Origin: ZC4RG29 sp036563875
GTDB lineage: Bacteria > Bacteroidota > Bacteroidia > Cytophagales > Cyclobacteriaceae
Direction: 5' to 3'
DNA: 64,000 nt
Assembly: GCA_036563875.1 (NCBI GenBank)
Contig: DATCLO010000019.1
Span: 17,849 to 81,848, forward strand
Below are positions 24,871 through 34,199 of this stretch, piece after piece. The notes beneath the pieces were generated by a model. It was not told where the DNA came from, searched no databases, and worked only from the letters and a program-made list of their open reading frames with translations. A program made the translations under genes and the position numbers. The first letter of the stretch is position 1; every line of letters begins with the position of its first letter.

Positions 24871-25839
24871 ATGGAGGAAGTGCTTTACGATAAAATACCC
24901 TCACTTGATTTAGCGGTCTTTTACTCAGGCACCCCCGCTCAGCGAAACGAATTCGTGGCCGAACTTGGGGAAGCCTACTCCAACATCGGATTCGTCGCCG
25001 TCCGAAATCACTTCCTCCGGGAAGATGTGCGCAACCGACTGTACGACGCCATTCAGCGCTTCTTTGCCCTCCCTGATGATGTTAAGCTGAAGTATGAGGT
25101 CCCCGGACTTGCGGGCCAGCGCGGCTACACTTCGAAAGGCAAGGAACACGCGAAGGGGCGGAATACTGGCGACCTGAAAGAGTTCTACCACGTCGGTCAG
25201 GAAGGGGATGGCTCCGGGCCACCGGACGGGTACCCCGCCAATGTGTGGCCGGAGGAAGTGCCCGACTTTAAGGATGCGGCGCTGGAAGCCTTCCGGGCTC
25301 TCGAGAAAACCGGCGTGTACATGCTAAGAGCCATTGCACTTTACCTGGGGCTCGAAGAGTCGTACTTCGACGAGCGCGTCAAGAACGGTAACAGCATACT
25401 CCGGCCCATTCATTACTTCCCGATAGAAGATCCTGACTCGGTGCCTGCTGATGCTGTGCGGGCTGCTGAGCACGGCGATATCAACCTGATCACATTGCTG
25501 ATGGGTGCGAGTGCTGAAGGGCTCGAGGTGTTAAGACGCGACGGAAAGTGGATACCGATTACTGCGTTGCCGGAACAACTGGTCGTGAACGTTGGAGACA
25601 TGCTTGAACGATTGACCAACGGCAGATTGCGCTCAACCATCCACCGCGTTGTCAATCCTCCGCGCGAGAAGATGAACACGCCTCGCTATTCTATTCCTTT
25701 CTTCATGCATCCGCGGTCTGAAGTAGATTTGTCCTGTCTGGAGTGTTGTATTGATGATGACCACCCGAAGCTTTTCGAAGATATTACCGCAGGTGAATTC
25801 CTGGATCAGCGCCTGGCAGAAATCGGCCTGAAACGATAG
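24871..25839 (+). CDS. Isopenicillin N synthase-family 2-oxoglutarate/Fe(II) oxygenase
   Basis: This 322-residue protein has the DIOX_N-type N-terminus (IPSLDLAVF and GFVAVRNHFL) and a 2OG-Fe(II) core. The iron facial triad is visible as HGDINLITLL (His and Asp, about 204-206) and STIHRVVNP (His, about 260), with the 2OG-binding Arg-x-Ser in PRYSIPFF (about 274). Bacteroidota carry several such enzymes whose substrates are unknown; nothing here points to antibiotic synthesis. The gene is 21 bases before chrA in the same direction. Confidence 0.87.
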   Translation: MEEVLYDKIPSLDLAVFYSGTPAQRNEFVAELGEAYSNIGFVAVRNHFLREDVRNRLYDAIQRFFALPDDVKLKYEVPGLAGQRGYTSKGKEHAKGRNTGDLKEFYHVGQEGDGSGPPDGYPANVWPEEVPDFKDAALEAFRALEKTGVYMLRAIALYLGLEESYFDERVKNGNSILRPIHYFPIEDPDSVPADAVRAAEHGDINLITLLMGASAEGLEVLRRDGKWIPITALPEQLVVNVGDMLERLTNGRLRSTIHRVVNPPREKMNTPRYSIPFFMHPRSEVDLSCLECCIDDDHPKLFEDITAGEFLDQRLAEIGLKR

Positions 25840-25860
25840 TGTCAACCTAAGTCACCACCA

Positions 25861-27039
25861 TTGCTCGAGCGCAAAGCATATACCCTCTTTCTGAGGGATG
25901 TATTCTTGCTTGCACTGACGACCTTCGGAGGTGCCCAGGCCCACATCGCGCATTTCCACAAAGTTCTTGTCGCCCGGCGCGGATATCTCACCGAGGAGGA
26001 GTTGATGGAGTTGAATTCGCTTTGCCAGATTATTCCCGGGCCAACGTCAACGCAGACGCTTACAGCTATTGGCTTTAGGTTGGGTGGACCTAATCTCGCA
26101 TACCTCACGCTGCTCATCTGGATGTTGCCGGCTGTCGCGTTCATGACGACGGCGGCGATCCTCATGTCGGACATACAGGAAAAGAGTTGGTCGCTGCAGT
26201 TCACGCGCTTCATCCAACCGATGGCAGTGGGGATTGTTGCCTATGGAGCATATCGTATCAGTATGCGAACGGTGAAAACGAAGACCGGTATCGCGCTCAT
26301 GATCCTCGCTGCCGTGTTCTCATACATATTCCAAACGCCCTTTGTATTTCCTGCGATCTTGTTGTGTGGTGGTCTGGTCACCGCGCTGAAGTACAAGAAT
26401 CTTCCGAGAAATCATCACGAGAAAATCGTTATCTCGTGGTCTAACTTCGCGTTGTGGGCTGGCGTGCTCATTATGGCTGCCTCGCTTGGTGGGCTTACAG
26501 GATTTCTTCCCATTAGAATATTCGAAAACTTCTATCGCAACGGTAGCCTGATCTTTGGCGGTGGCCAGGTGCTCACGCCCTTGTTGTATACGGAGTTTGT
26601 GGAATACAAAGGATACCTGACGTCAAACGAGTTTCTGTCAGGATACGCGGTGGCGCAGGCGCTGCCAGGTCCCGTGTTCTCATTCAGCAGCTACATTGGA
26701 TCGCTGGCCATGCGTGAGTATGGAACGGGAGGAGAGATTGTAGGCGCGTTGATGGCTGCCTTCGGGATATTTCTGCCCGGAACATTTCTCATATTTTTCG
26801 TGATACGGTTTTGGGAAGGACTGAAGAGTTATCGCGTGGTGCGCGCATCATTGGAAGGCATTACTGCGGCGAGTGCCGGCCTTGTGATTGCGGCCGCGGT
26901 GATCATGTTTCAGCCGCTGGAGAACTCGGTGTTGAACATTGCCTTCACAGCGGGCACTTTCTTGTTGCTCGCTTTCACGCGCATTCCTTCTCCGGTAATT
27001 ATTTCACTCGGGTTGCTGCTCGGATTTCTGTTGAAATAA
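25861..27039 (+). CDS. chrA: Chromate transporter, ChrA family (two-domain)
   Basis: This 392-residue membrane protein is made of two homologous halves. The first carries FGGAQAHIAHF and IIPGPTSTQTLTAIGFRLGG; the second carries FGGGQVLTPLLY and ALPGPVFSFSSYIG. That duplication is the mark of long-chain ChrA proteins, which expel chromate or a related oxyanion. The start is a TTG (25861); no in-frame ATG is close upstream. It ends at a strong hairpin shared with the convergent tonB gene. Actual substrate is not shown by sequence. Confidence 0.88.
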   Translation: MLERKAYTLFLRDVFLLALTTFGGAQAHIAHFHKVLVARRGYLTEEELMELNSLCQIIPGPTSTQTLTAIGFRLGGPNLAYLTLLIWMLPAVAFMTTAAILMSDIQEKSWSLQFTRFIQPMAVGIVAYGAYRISMRTVKTKTGIALMILAAVFSYIFQTPFVFPAILLCGGLVTALKYKNLPRNHHEKIVISWSNFALWAGVLIMAASLGGLTGFLPIRIFENFYRNGSLIFGGGQVLTPLLYTEFVEYKGYLTSNEFLSGYAVAQALPGPVFSFSSYIGSLAMREYGTGGEIVGALMAAFGIFLPGTFLIFFVIRFWEGLKSYRVVRASLEGITAASAGLVIAAAVIMFQPLENSVLNIAFTAGTFLLLAFTRIPSPVIISLGLLLGFLLK

Positions 27040-27043
27040 AAAA

Positions 27044-27061
27044 CCCCGACGGTTGTCGGGG
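27044..27061. terminator. Bidirectional intrinsic terminator between chrA and tonB
   Basis: CCCCGAC and GTCGGGG form a perfect 7-base-pair GC-rich stem with a 4-base loop. On the minus strand it is followed by TTTTTTATTT, an excellent U-run ending tonB; on the plus strand it is followed by CTTTATG, a weaker end for chrA. Confidence 0.85.
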
Positions 27062-27090
27062 CTTTATGATTTGTGACTAGTGATTGATTA

Positions 27091-27774
27091 CTAGTTCAGT
27101 TTGAACACGATCGGAAGCACCATCTTTTGACGTACCGGCTTACCTCTTTGCTTTCCGGGTTTCCACTTGGGAGCGTTCTTAACAACGTTCACTGCAAGCT
27201 CGTCGCATCCTGCGCCGATACCCTTGATAGCCTTGACATCGGTAAGTGAACCGTCTTTCTCAACAACGAACTCCACGAAGACACGACCTTCAATTCCCAT
27301 CCGACGGGCTTGAGCGGGGTACTTGCCTTGCATAGCCTTACCCACGTATTCGTAGAACGCGTTCATACCGCCGATAGGAGCCGCGGTTTCTTCAACCACA
27401 AGGAAGATTTCATTGGGGTCTTCCTTTTCAACTTCCTGCGGCTGGATGGTAATCACCTCAACCTTGGTTTCTTCGGTGATTTCGTTATCCATGTCGATTT
27501 CGATCTCCTCCTCAATCACCTCTTCATCAGGAACCTCAACGATTTGGGGCTGCTGAATTTTTGGGGGCGGTGGAGGCGGCTGCTCCGTGGGAGGTACCTC
27601 GATGATCTCTTCGAAGACGTTATTGTTGCGGGCAAGATCATCCACATTGGAGTCGTCAGCGACCTTGTATTCAAATGCGAATACCGCGATCAGCAGCGCG
27701 ACCACAAGCCCGATGTTGAAAAACAGACCGCTTTTCTTCGTGAGATCGGCTTTTTCGGTCTTCTTGGGTTCCAT
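27091..27774 (-). CDS. TonB-family energy transducer
   Basis: This 227-residue protein has a short cytoplasmic basic lead, one membrane helix (LFFNIGLVVALLIAVFAFEY, about 17-37), a proline- and acid-rich periplasmic linker (TEQPPPPPPKIQQPQ then Glu-rich), and a C-terminal TonB domain with GIEGRVFVEFVVEKDGSL and WKPGKQRGKPVRQKMVLPI. It passes energy from ExbB-ExbD to TonB-dependent receptors such as the one at 16563. No exbB or exbD lies beside it. It ends at the hairpin shared with chrA. Confidence 0.93.
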   Translation of the reverse strand: MEPKKTEKADLTKKSGLFFNIGLVVALLIAVFAFEYKVADDSNVDDLARNNNVFEEIIEVPPTEQPPPPPPKIQQPQIVEVPDEEVIEEEIEIDMDNEITEETKVEVITIQPQEVEKEDPNEIFLVVEETAAPIGGMNAFYEYVGKAMQGKYPAQARRMGIEGRVFVEFVVEKDGSLTDVKAIKGIGAGCDELAVNVVKNAPKWKPGKQRGKPVRQKMVLPIVFKLN

Positions 27775-27850
27775 AGGTTTAGTTTTTACCGATAGAATAC
27801 CAAAGTTAGCAAATAGTCACAGTTTTGAAACACAAAATGTGATTTAAGGC

Positions 27851-28588
27851 TTATTTCCGTGCTCCGTAGAACAGTGTAATAAAAAGGGTGGGATAGACGG
27901 AATAGTTCCGCGCCTCGGGAACCAATACAATTTCGCTCGTATACGCATCCACAAGGAACCCGGCTTCGAAGCCGGTCACCTGGTTCTTGTTCGTGCCGAG
28001 TTCGAAATTCAGCGCAGCCTTAAGATTGCCTCCCAACTTGATTTTCGAATCGCCAATTCCCTCGAAAAGACGGCCTGTTCCGTAAATCAGCGAGACATCC
28101 ATCCCCGGCTTGTACTGTTCGTGAATGGTGAATCCGTAAGTGCCGCTGTCAGAGGCGCGCTCAACGTAATAAGGTGCGACAATCCCGAGCGTAGGACCTG
28201 CGGCAAACACCGCTTTGATCTCTACTCCCTGTTGAGGTGCCTTCTTGAAAAGGATAAAATCGCGTCCATATTGAAACCGGAGGGCGTACAGGTAGTTGCT
28301 CTTTCCCAGGATGAAGAAATTCCCTGTAGTGGATGAGTTAACCTTCCGCTCCTGAGGGTGCTTCACGTTCATTATCTCGAGGCCAAAGGTTTCAAGTTGA
28401 CGATCGGTTAGTTTGCGCGCCTTCTTGAAAACAAACCCACCAATAAGGCCTCCGGAAGTATTCTTATTGATCCCCCAGGTGAATTCCGATTGGTATTCGT
28501 AGCTATCCTGCGTTTGTGCACGAAGAGGGGAGACGACCAGCCCTACCAGACCCGCAGCGATCAAGCATGTAAAGATTCTAGCCAACAT
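27851..28588 (-). CDS. Predicted outer-membrane beta-barrel protein, 245 residues
   Basis: This protein has a signal peptide (MLARIFTCLIAAGLVGLVVSPLRAQ) followed by a region rich in alternating aromatic and polar strands (YLYALRFQYGRDFILF; VDAYTSEIVLVPE) and a C-terminus ending TLFITLFYGARK, which suggests a small barrel. I do not recognise a named family. It lies upstream of tonB on the same strand but separated by 76 bases, so co-transcription is possible. Confidence 0.75.
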   Translation of the reverse strand: MLARIFTCLIAAGLVGLVVSPLRAQTQDSYEYQSEFTWGINKNTSGGLIGGFVFKKARKLTDRQLETFGLEIMNVKHPQERKVNSSTTGNFFILGKSNYLYALRFQYGRDFILFKKAPQQGVEIKAVFAAGPTLGIVAPYYVERASDSGTYGFTIHEQYKPGMDVSLIYGTGRLFEGIGDSKIKLGGNLKAALNFELGTNKNQVTGFEAGFLVDAYTSEIVLVPEARNYSVYPTLFITLFYGARK

Positions 28589-28691
28589 ACCGAATGACTT
28601 CCTTAAAGTTATGATTTAATACCATACCGCAAAAGGGAATTGACGGTTTACCGGCAGAAATGCATTTCCTGCGCATCTGGCAATTTCGGCG

Positions 28692-30869
28692 TCAGTCGTA
28701 CCAAAGGCCCGCTTCTCCCTTGTCGTACCGCGGCTTCCCGACCTTTTGCTTTACGTGCTCTGGTTGAGTATCGTTCTTTTTGAAGGTGCGTGTCCACCAT
28801 AACTTGAAGCCTGTGAGTGCGTCCCTTTCGCCTTTGACGTTGTTCTTGTTTGTTTTGATGAACCTGGCATCCGGGTGCAGGTCGCTCTTGCTGAAGAGCT
28901 TGAACTTGCTCATCCGGATGTTGCCCTGGTAGGCAGAGGCCATGGCGAAGGCGCGTCCCGGCTCACGGACCTTCAACGCGTCATCGCTGCTGCTGGGGTT
29001 GCGAACATAATGATAAGCCTTTGTTCGACCCCGGATTTCGGCCACCTCAAAAGTATTTTTTTCAGGCTTTGCCTTCTTCAGCGCTTCGTCTGCTGCATTC
29101 GGATTCGGCACATAACTTCTGCCGAAGCGGGTGAGACGTACGTTACCCTTGTAACGGAACGCGGCCACATGGACGTCAGAAGGTGGCTTGCTCTTGATCG
29201 GCTTTTCATCGTTGTTCCAGAGCTGGCCACTTACACTCTTTCCGGTATTTCGGTCCTCAAGAGGCCTGCCGCCCTTGATGTTACCCTGATAGATAGCATG
29301 TGTGCGAATCTTCCGTGGCGGAGCTTTGCCTATCAACGGCTGACCATCGTTATTCCAACCTTCGCGACTTACACTTTCGCCTGCGTTTTTGGGTTTAAGT
29401 GGTCGCTTTAGTCGCATATTTCCCTGAAATGCGCCGGCACGGATATCGGTATTGCTGGGAGGCTTACTCGCAAGGGGCTGCTCCCTGTTGTTCCAGAGTT
29501 GACCACTCACACTTTTTCCTGCCTTCCGCGAAGTAAGCGGTGTCCGCCATTTCACGTTACCCTGGAAGGCCCCGACACGCAGGTCAGTGGCGGAAGCGGG
29601 CTTGCGGGCAACCGGCCGTTCTCTGTTGTTCCATAACTGGCCGCTTCGGCTCTTGCCGGCCCTGCGGGGTGTGAGCGGCTCGCGCCATTTCAAGTTGCCC
29701 TGAAATGTGCCCGCTCCGAGCGTAGTAGCCGATGGATTTTTTCTGGGAAGGGGATTACCCTGGTTATTCCACATCTTGCCGCTGCGGCTTTTACCTGCGC
29801 GTTGCGGCGTTAGGGGTGTTTGTGATCTCGTGCGCGTAGTAATTCCTGCAACACCAATAGCACCTCTGCCTGGGGGTCTTCCAGCTAATGCTGTGCCGGG
29901 GCGTTTTTCGCCCGATACAGTCGCGCTCCTGTATCCAGTCCCCTTGCGTTTCGCGTGCATCCGCCGGTCGCCAAACCTTGGTTCACTGGCTTGTAGGCGC
30001 ATCGGCAGTCGACCGCCCGTTTCGATCTTTGTGCGAGGGTCGCCTCTTCGGATTCTCCTGCCTGTGATGTCGCCCTTCCAGGCTTTCGGCGTACGGATTC
30101 CTGAGGACATTACCTGAGTATATCCCCGATAGGGCCTGTCGTCTCCTACTCGCTTGCGACCTCGGTAAGGATCGCGCGGCTGGACGATGGGTTGCGCCGG
30201 AGTTTGATAGTTCTTACCGCGTGGCATTCTTCCTGCGGGATCGGTGAGTCGAGCCTGATCGCCCCGTTTGTGCTTCCGCGCAAACCGGGCGATTGGATTT
30301 ATGCTTGTGTGGCGAATGTATGCGCGCGAAGCAGAACGGGGTTCAACGCGCTTTTTTCCTCTGCCATTGTCGCCAGGATCGCGTTGTTTAGATTTGAGAA
30401 TGGCGAGTTGCAGTTTGTTGGAGTATACGTTAGCGGCTCTTGCCCTTCCGGTTGCGGAGCGTACGTGAACACGACGGCCGTAGATCCCGTCGCTCCATGC
30501 CCTTTGATTGTCACGGGGACGGGAGCCCATAATTGGCGCGACCGGTCTGCCCGGACGGTCGCCATCGCGCCTCTTGCCTGCTGCGCGTGCCGCCTTTGGA
30601 GTTGGGTAAACGGCCTGGGCGCGTTCGGCTGAGGACTTGTTTTTTGTCCTCACGCGACGGCCTGCAACGTCCCTGGTCCTGGGGCGGTCGCCCTGTTTAT
30701 CGCGGGACTTGAGCCTCGCTTCACGGATTTTTCCAGCGTTACGTGCTGGCCGGTCCCCCCGGCGCTCCTGCGCGTACGCGGGCGCTCCAAGCAGAACGAC
30801 GAAAACGGCGAGGATTAGAATCCTGAAAAACCGGCGAAAAATGGCCTTATGGTCCCTGTGCCTGTCCAA
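28692..30869 (-). CDS. Highly basic exported protein with five 46-residue tandem repeats
   Basis: I do not recognise this family. From a TTG at 30867-30869 the product is 725 residues with a signal peptide (core ILILAVFVVLLGAPAYA, then QE). The mature protein is rich in Arg, Lys and Gly. Residues about 20-350 contain GRR-type motifs (AGRRV, YGRRV, TGRRI) and GDRP motifs; residues about 352-581 are five repeats of exactly 46 residues, each centred on AGKS-SGQLWNN followed by a short Pro/Lys-rich stretch and FQGN; a shorter pair, NPNAADEALK and NPSSSDDALK, follows. No ATG fits the signal peptide, so the TTG start is an inference; a longer frame reaches 31055 but would overlap the E1 gene. Confidence 0.72.
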   Translation of the reverse strand: MDRHRDHKAIFRRFFRILILAVFVVLLGAPAYAQERRGDRPARNAGKIREARLKSRDKQGDRPRTRDVAGRRVRTKNKSSAERAQAVYPTPKAARAAGKRRDGDRPGRPVAPIMGSRPRDNQRAWSDGIYGRRVHVRSATGRARAANVYSNKLQLAILKSKQRDPGDNGRGKKRVEPRSASRAYIRHTSINPIARFARKHKRGDQARLTDPAGRMPRGKNYQTPAQPIVQPRDPYRGRKRVGDDRPYRGYTQVMSSGIRTPKAWKGDITGRRIRRGDPRTKIETGGRLPMRLQASEPRFGDRRMHAKRKGTGYRSATVSGEKRPGTALAGRPPGRGAIGVAGITTRTRSQTPLTPQRAGKSRSGKMWNNQGNPLPRKNPSATTLGAGTFQGNLKWREPLTPRRAGKSRSGQLWNNRERPVARKPASATDLRVGAFQGNVKWRTPLTSRKAGKSVSGQLWNNREQPLASKPPSNTDIRAGAFQGNMRLKRPLKPKNAGESVSREGWNNDGQPLIGKAPPRKIRTHAIYQGNIKGGRPLEDRNTGKSVSGQLWNNDEKPIKSKPPSDVHVAAFRYKGNVRLTRFGRSYVPNPNAADEALKKAKPEKNTFEVAEIRGRTKAYHYVRNPSSSDDALKVREPGRAFAMASAYQGNIRMSKFKLFSKSDLHPDARFIKTNKNNVKGERDALTGFKLWWTRTFKKNDTQPEHVKQKVGKPRYDKGEAGLWYD
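29127..29816 (-). repeat. Five tandem 138-bp coding repeats
   Basis: These encode five consecutive 46-residue units whose PL[TKE] element recurs at exactly constant spacing. The first three units are close to each other, the fourth and fifth have drifted, which suggests older duplications at the 3' end and more recent or more constrained ones upstream. Confidence 0.85.
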
Positions 30870-30901
30870 AAAAATAGGGCGTAAATAACCTGCTAATTTA
30901 C

Positions 30902-32875
30902 CTAAAATTTCATCAACTCCCGGATTCCGGCCCTCAAGCGTCCTTTTGGCAGGAAGTTCTGCTCCAAAGAGGCGGCGAATGGCACAGGGGTGTCCAGCGA
31001 GCCTACCCGAATTACGGGTGCATCCAGGTACCGGAAGCACTTTTCGGCAATCCATGCTGCTATTTCGGCCCCTATCCCTCCTGTTAACGTATCTTCATGG
31101 AGAATCAGTACGCGACTGGTCTTTTTCACGCTGGCGGCTACGGTCTCCTGGTCCCACGGCAGGAGGGTACGCAGGTCGATGATCTCGGCATCGATCCCCA
31201 TTTCGTCCACGGCTTCACGAGCCCAGTGCACGCCCATTCCGTAGGTAATAATGGACATGTCGTTACCCGGGCGGTCGACTTTTGCCTTCCCAATTTCAAT
31301 GACATAGTACTCCTCAGGTACCGGACCGGAAAGCGACCGGTACAGGTACTTGTGCTCGAAATACATGACGGGGTTTGGGTCTTCGAATGCCGCGCAGAGC
31401 AGTCCTTTGGCATCGTATGGTGTTGCCGGATACACAATTTTTAAACCAGGGGTGTGAAAGAACCAGGCCTCGTTGCTTTGTGAGTGGAACGGTCCTGCGG
31501 CCGTGCCAGCTCCTGTAGGCATGCGGATCACAACATCAGCATTCTGGCCCCAACGCCAGTGAATCTTTGCGAGATTATTTACGATCTGATTGAAGCCTTC
31601 AGTGACGAAGTCGGCAAACTGCATCTCCACCATGGCCTTCATTCCTTTGATTGAAAGTCCGAGGGCGGCGCCGACCACCGCAGCTTCACAGAGCGGTGTG
31701 TTGCGTACGCGTTCTTCGCCGAATTGTGCTACGAAACCATCCGTGACTTTGAATACACCACCGTAGTGTGCAATGTCCTGACCCATCAATACGAGTTCAG
31801 GAAAGCGTTCCATACATTGCCGCAAGCCTTCCGAGATTGCATCGATAAATCTGCGTTCAGGATGATTGCCGGTCGGCGGTTCGATGGTGCGTGGAGAGGC
31901 CGGAGCGTACACGTCGGCCAATTCGCGCTCTGTGTCTGGCTCTATGACGGGTTCGGAAAATGCTTTCATCGCCGCATCGATCCAACTGCGGATATTCTCG
32001 CGCGTCGCCGAGATATTTTTTTCTGTAATGATCTTTTCCCGCAGTAAATAAGCTTCGAAGTTGTCGATGGGGTCTTTTTCTTTCCACTCAGAGAGAAGCG
32101 ATGCTGGAACGTACTTCGTCCCTGATGCCTCCTCGTGACCGCGCATGCGAAAGGTCATGCATTCAACGATCACGGGTGCAGGACGTTCACGCATGCGTTC
32201 GGCGAGCCGACGGATAGTTTTGTAAACCTCAAGGACGTTATTTCCATCGATCGTTATTCCCTCAATGCCATAACCAGGTGCTTTTGCTGCAAGTGAATCG
32301 CATCGGAACTGCTGGTGATTCGGCGTTGAAAGCCCGTAGCCGTTGTTCTCGATAATGAAGATTACGGGCAAGTCCCACACTGCGGCAAGATTGACGGCTT
32401 CATGGAAGTCCCCTTCGCTGGTTCCGCCATCGCCATTGAACACGACCGTCACTTTGTGTTCGCCCTTCAGTTTGTGTGCCAGCGCGACACCTGACGCGAC
32501 GCCGTTTTGCGGTCCCAGGTGTGAGATCATTCCTACAATGTGATGATCACGGGTTCCGAAGTGGAAGGAACGATCTCTTCCCTTTGTAAATCCACCGGCC
32601 GTTCCCTGCCACTGTGCGAAGAGGCGTCCGAGTGGCACATCACGGACGGTGAACACGCCGAGATTCCGGTGCATGGGGAAGATGTACTCGTCGGGCTCAA
32701 GCGCAGCCGCAACGCCAACAGCAATGGCTTCCTGTCCAATGCCGCTGAACCACTTGCTGATCTTGTTCTGGCGGAGCAGGATCAGCATTTTTTCTTCGAT
32801 CATCCTGGGACGAAGCAGTTGCTCGTAAAGGGTAACAAGCTCCTGGTCAGATAGTCCTTCTCGGTTGAACTCCAT
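30902..32875 (-). CDS. Fused E1 alpha/beta 2-oxoacid dehydrogenase (branched-chain or pyruvate type)
   Basis: This 657-residue protein carries both E1 subunits. The alpha half (about 1-310) has QNKISKWFSGIGQEAIAVG and the TPP-binding GDGGTSEGDFHEAVN to ENNGYGLS segment. The beta half (about 335-657) has LMGQDIAHYGGVFKVTDGF, NTPLCEAAVVGAALGLS and MPTGAGTAAGPFHSQSNEAW. It decarboxylates a 2-oxoacid and passes the acyl group to E2 lipoyl domains; similarity is nearest to 2-oxoisovalerate dehydrogenase. Fusion is common in Bacteroidota. The start is the ATG at 32873-32875 (MEFNREGLS); a longer frame to 33058 overlaps the divergent gene. E2 and E3 are not in the window. Confidence 0.92.
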   Translation of the reverse strand: MEFNREGLSDQELVTLYEQLLRPRMIEEKMLILLRQNKISKWFSGIGQEAIAVGVAAALEPDEYIFPMHRNLGVFTVRDVPLGRLFAQWQGTAGGFTKGRDRSFHFGTRDHHIVGMISHLGPQNGVASGVALAHKLKGEHKVTVVFNGDGGTSEGDFHEAVNLAAVWDLPVIFIIENNGYGLSTPNHQQFRCDSLAAKAPGYGIEGITIDGNNVLEVYKTIRRLAERMRERPAPVIVECMTFRMRGHEEASGTKYVPASLLSEWKEKDPIDNFEAYLLREKIITEKNISATRENIRSWIDAAMKAFSEPVIEPDTERELADVYAPASPRTIEPPTGNHPERRFIDAISEGLRQCMERFPELVLMGQDIAHYGGVFKVTDGFVAQFGEERVRNTPLCEAAVVGAALGLSIKGMKAMVEMQFADFVTEGFNQIVNNLAKIHWRWGQNADVVIRMPTGAGTAAGPFHSQSNEAWFFHTPGLKIVYPATPYDAKGLLCAAFEDPNPVMYFEHKYLYRSLSGPVPEEYYVIEIGKAKVDRPGNDMSIITYGMGVHWAREAVDEMGIDAEIIDLRTLLPWDQETVAASVKKTSRVLILHEDTLTGGIGAEIAAWIAEKCFRYLDAPVIRVGSLDTPVPFAASLEQNFLPKGRLRAGIRELMKF

Positions 32876-32916
32876 GATGGCACGTAACGCTGCCAATTTC
32901 AACAAAATAATCTTAT

Positions 32917-32924
32917 TATTTTTG
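32917..32924 (+). promoter_or_regulatory. Candidate -7 box (TATTTTTG) for the M16 peptidase gene
   Basis: This matches TAnnTTTG and ends 6 bases before the ATG at 32931, which would make the transcript leaderless or nearly so. Confidence 0.4.
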
Positions 32925-32930
32925 CCCCCT

Positions 32931-34199
32931 ATGATTCGGTACGAGGCGTTTACTTTAGACAATGGGCTCCGTGTGATCGTGCATGAGGATCCGACGGTGG
33001 AAATCGCCGTAATGGATATTCTGTACGACGTAGGGTCGCGGGATGAACAGCCTGACAAGACGGGATTTGCTCACTTGTTTGAGCATCTTATGTTTGGCGG
33101 CTCCGCGAATATTCCTTCCTACGATGAGCCGCTGCAACGCGTGGGCGGAGAGAGCAACGCCTTCACAAATACAGACGTCACCAATTATTACCTCACCGTA
33201 CCAGCTGCAAACATTGAAACAGGATTCTGGCTCGAGAGCGATCGGATGCTGAGCCTTTCGTTTGATCCGGAAGTTCTCGAAGTGCAGCGCAAGGTTGTCA
33301 TCGAAGAGTTCAAACAGAATTATCTCAATCAACCATACGGAGACGTATGGCTGAAGCTAAGGCCGTTGGTGTATGAAGTGCATCCGTATCAATGGGCAAC
33401 CATCGGAAAGGATGTGAGTCATATTGCCGACGCAACACTCGATCAGGTGAAGGATTTCTTTTATCGATACTACGTTCCTTCGAATGCGATACTCGTAGTC
33501 GCGGGCAAGGTAACAGTGCCGCAAGTGCGTGCCCTCACTGAAAAGTGGTTTGGTCCCATTCCAGCAGGCAATCCGCCGCGCCGCGCGTTACCAACTGAAC
33601 CCGTTCAGCAAAAGCCGAAGTTCGCTGAGTATACAGCCGACGTTCCGGCAGATGCGTTTTATCAGGCTTTCCACATGCCCGGAAGGTTTGACGACGATTT
33701 TTATGCCATCGATCTGATGTCTGATGCGTTGGGACGAGGCCCTTCCAGCCGGCTTTATCAGCAACTCGTAAGGAAGCAGGAACTGTTTACTTCGATCAGC
33801 ACGCACACTACAGGCTCCATCGATCCTGGTATGCTCGTGATCAGCGGCAGAATAAAACCCGGTGTAACGCTGGAAGAAGCTCACGACGCTGTTCAGTCGA
33901 TTGTAAGCGACGTGGCCACCAGAGGTCTTGAAGAAGAAGAACTGGAGCGCGTGAAAGCACAGGCGGAATCATCGCTCGAGTTTGCGGAAGTTGAAGTACT
34001 GAATCGCGCCATCAACCTTGCATTTGCCACGCTTTCCGGCAACACGGCGTACGTCAACGAGGAAGCGGAACGCATTGCACGCGTGAACGCTGACGATATA
34101 CGTCGCGTTGCATCCCATGTTCTCCGCGACACCAATGCGACGGTCATGTATTATCGAAGCAGCCGCGCACAAAGTGAGGCTTTAAAAGACGCGTCATGA
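32931..34199 (+). CDS. M16-family zinc peptidase (insulinase-like)
   Basis: This 422-residue single-cassette M16 protein begins MIRYEAFTLDNGLRVIVHED and carries the inverted zinc motif HLFEH (about residues 48-52), with the third ligand Glu in a downstream helix (RKVVIEEF region, about 128). Bacterial members degrade peptides, some in the periplasm; this one has no signal peptide from the chosen start. An upstream in-frame start at 32865 overlaps the divergent E1 gene. Its stop overlaps the ispF start in an ATGA. Confidence 0.9.
   Translation: MIRYEAFTLDNGLRVIVHEDPTVEIAVMDILYDVGSRDEQPDKTGFAHLFEHLMFGGSANIPSYDEPLQRVGGESNAFTNTDVTNYYLTVPAANIETGFWLESDRMLSLSFDPEVLEVQRKVVIEEFKQNYLNQPYGDVWLKLRPLVYEVHPYQWATIGKDVSHIADATLDQVKDFFYRYYVPSNAILVVAGKVTVPQVRALTEKWFGPIPAGNPPRRALPTEPVQQKPKFAEYTADVPADAFYQAFHMPGRFDDDFYAIDLMSDALGRGPSSRLYQQLVRKQELFTSISTHTTGSIDPGMLVISGRIKPGVTLEEAHDAVQSIVSDVATRGLEEEELERVKAQAESSLEFAEVEVLNRAINLAFATLSGNTAYVNEEAERIARVNADDIRRVASHVLRDTNATVMYYRSSRAQSEALKDAS

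Noticed and set aside
24871..25839. Antibiotic biosynthesis role for the isopenicillin N synthase-like gene
   Set aside because: Only the oxygenase fold is supported; there is no peptide synthetase or other biosynthetic gene near it.
30192..30632. Plus-strand open frame opposite the basic repeat protein
   Set aside because: Long frames opposite an Arg- and Gly-rich gene are expected from composition; the repeat periodicity supports the minus strand as coding.
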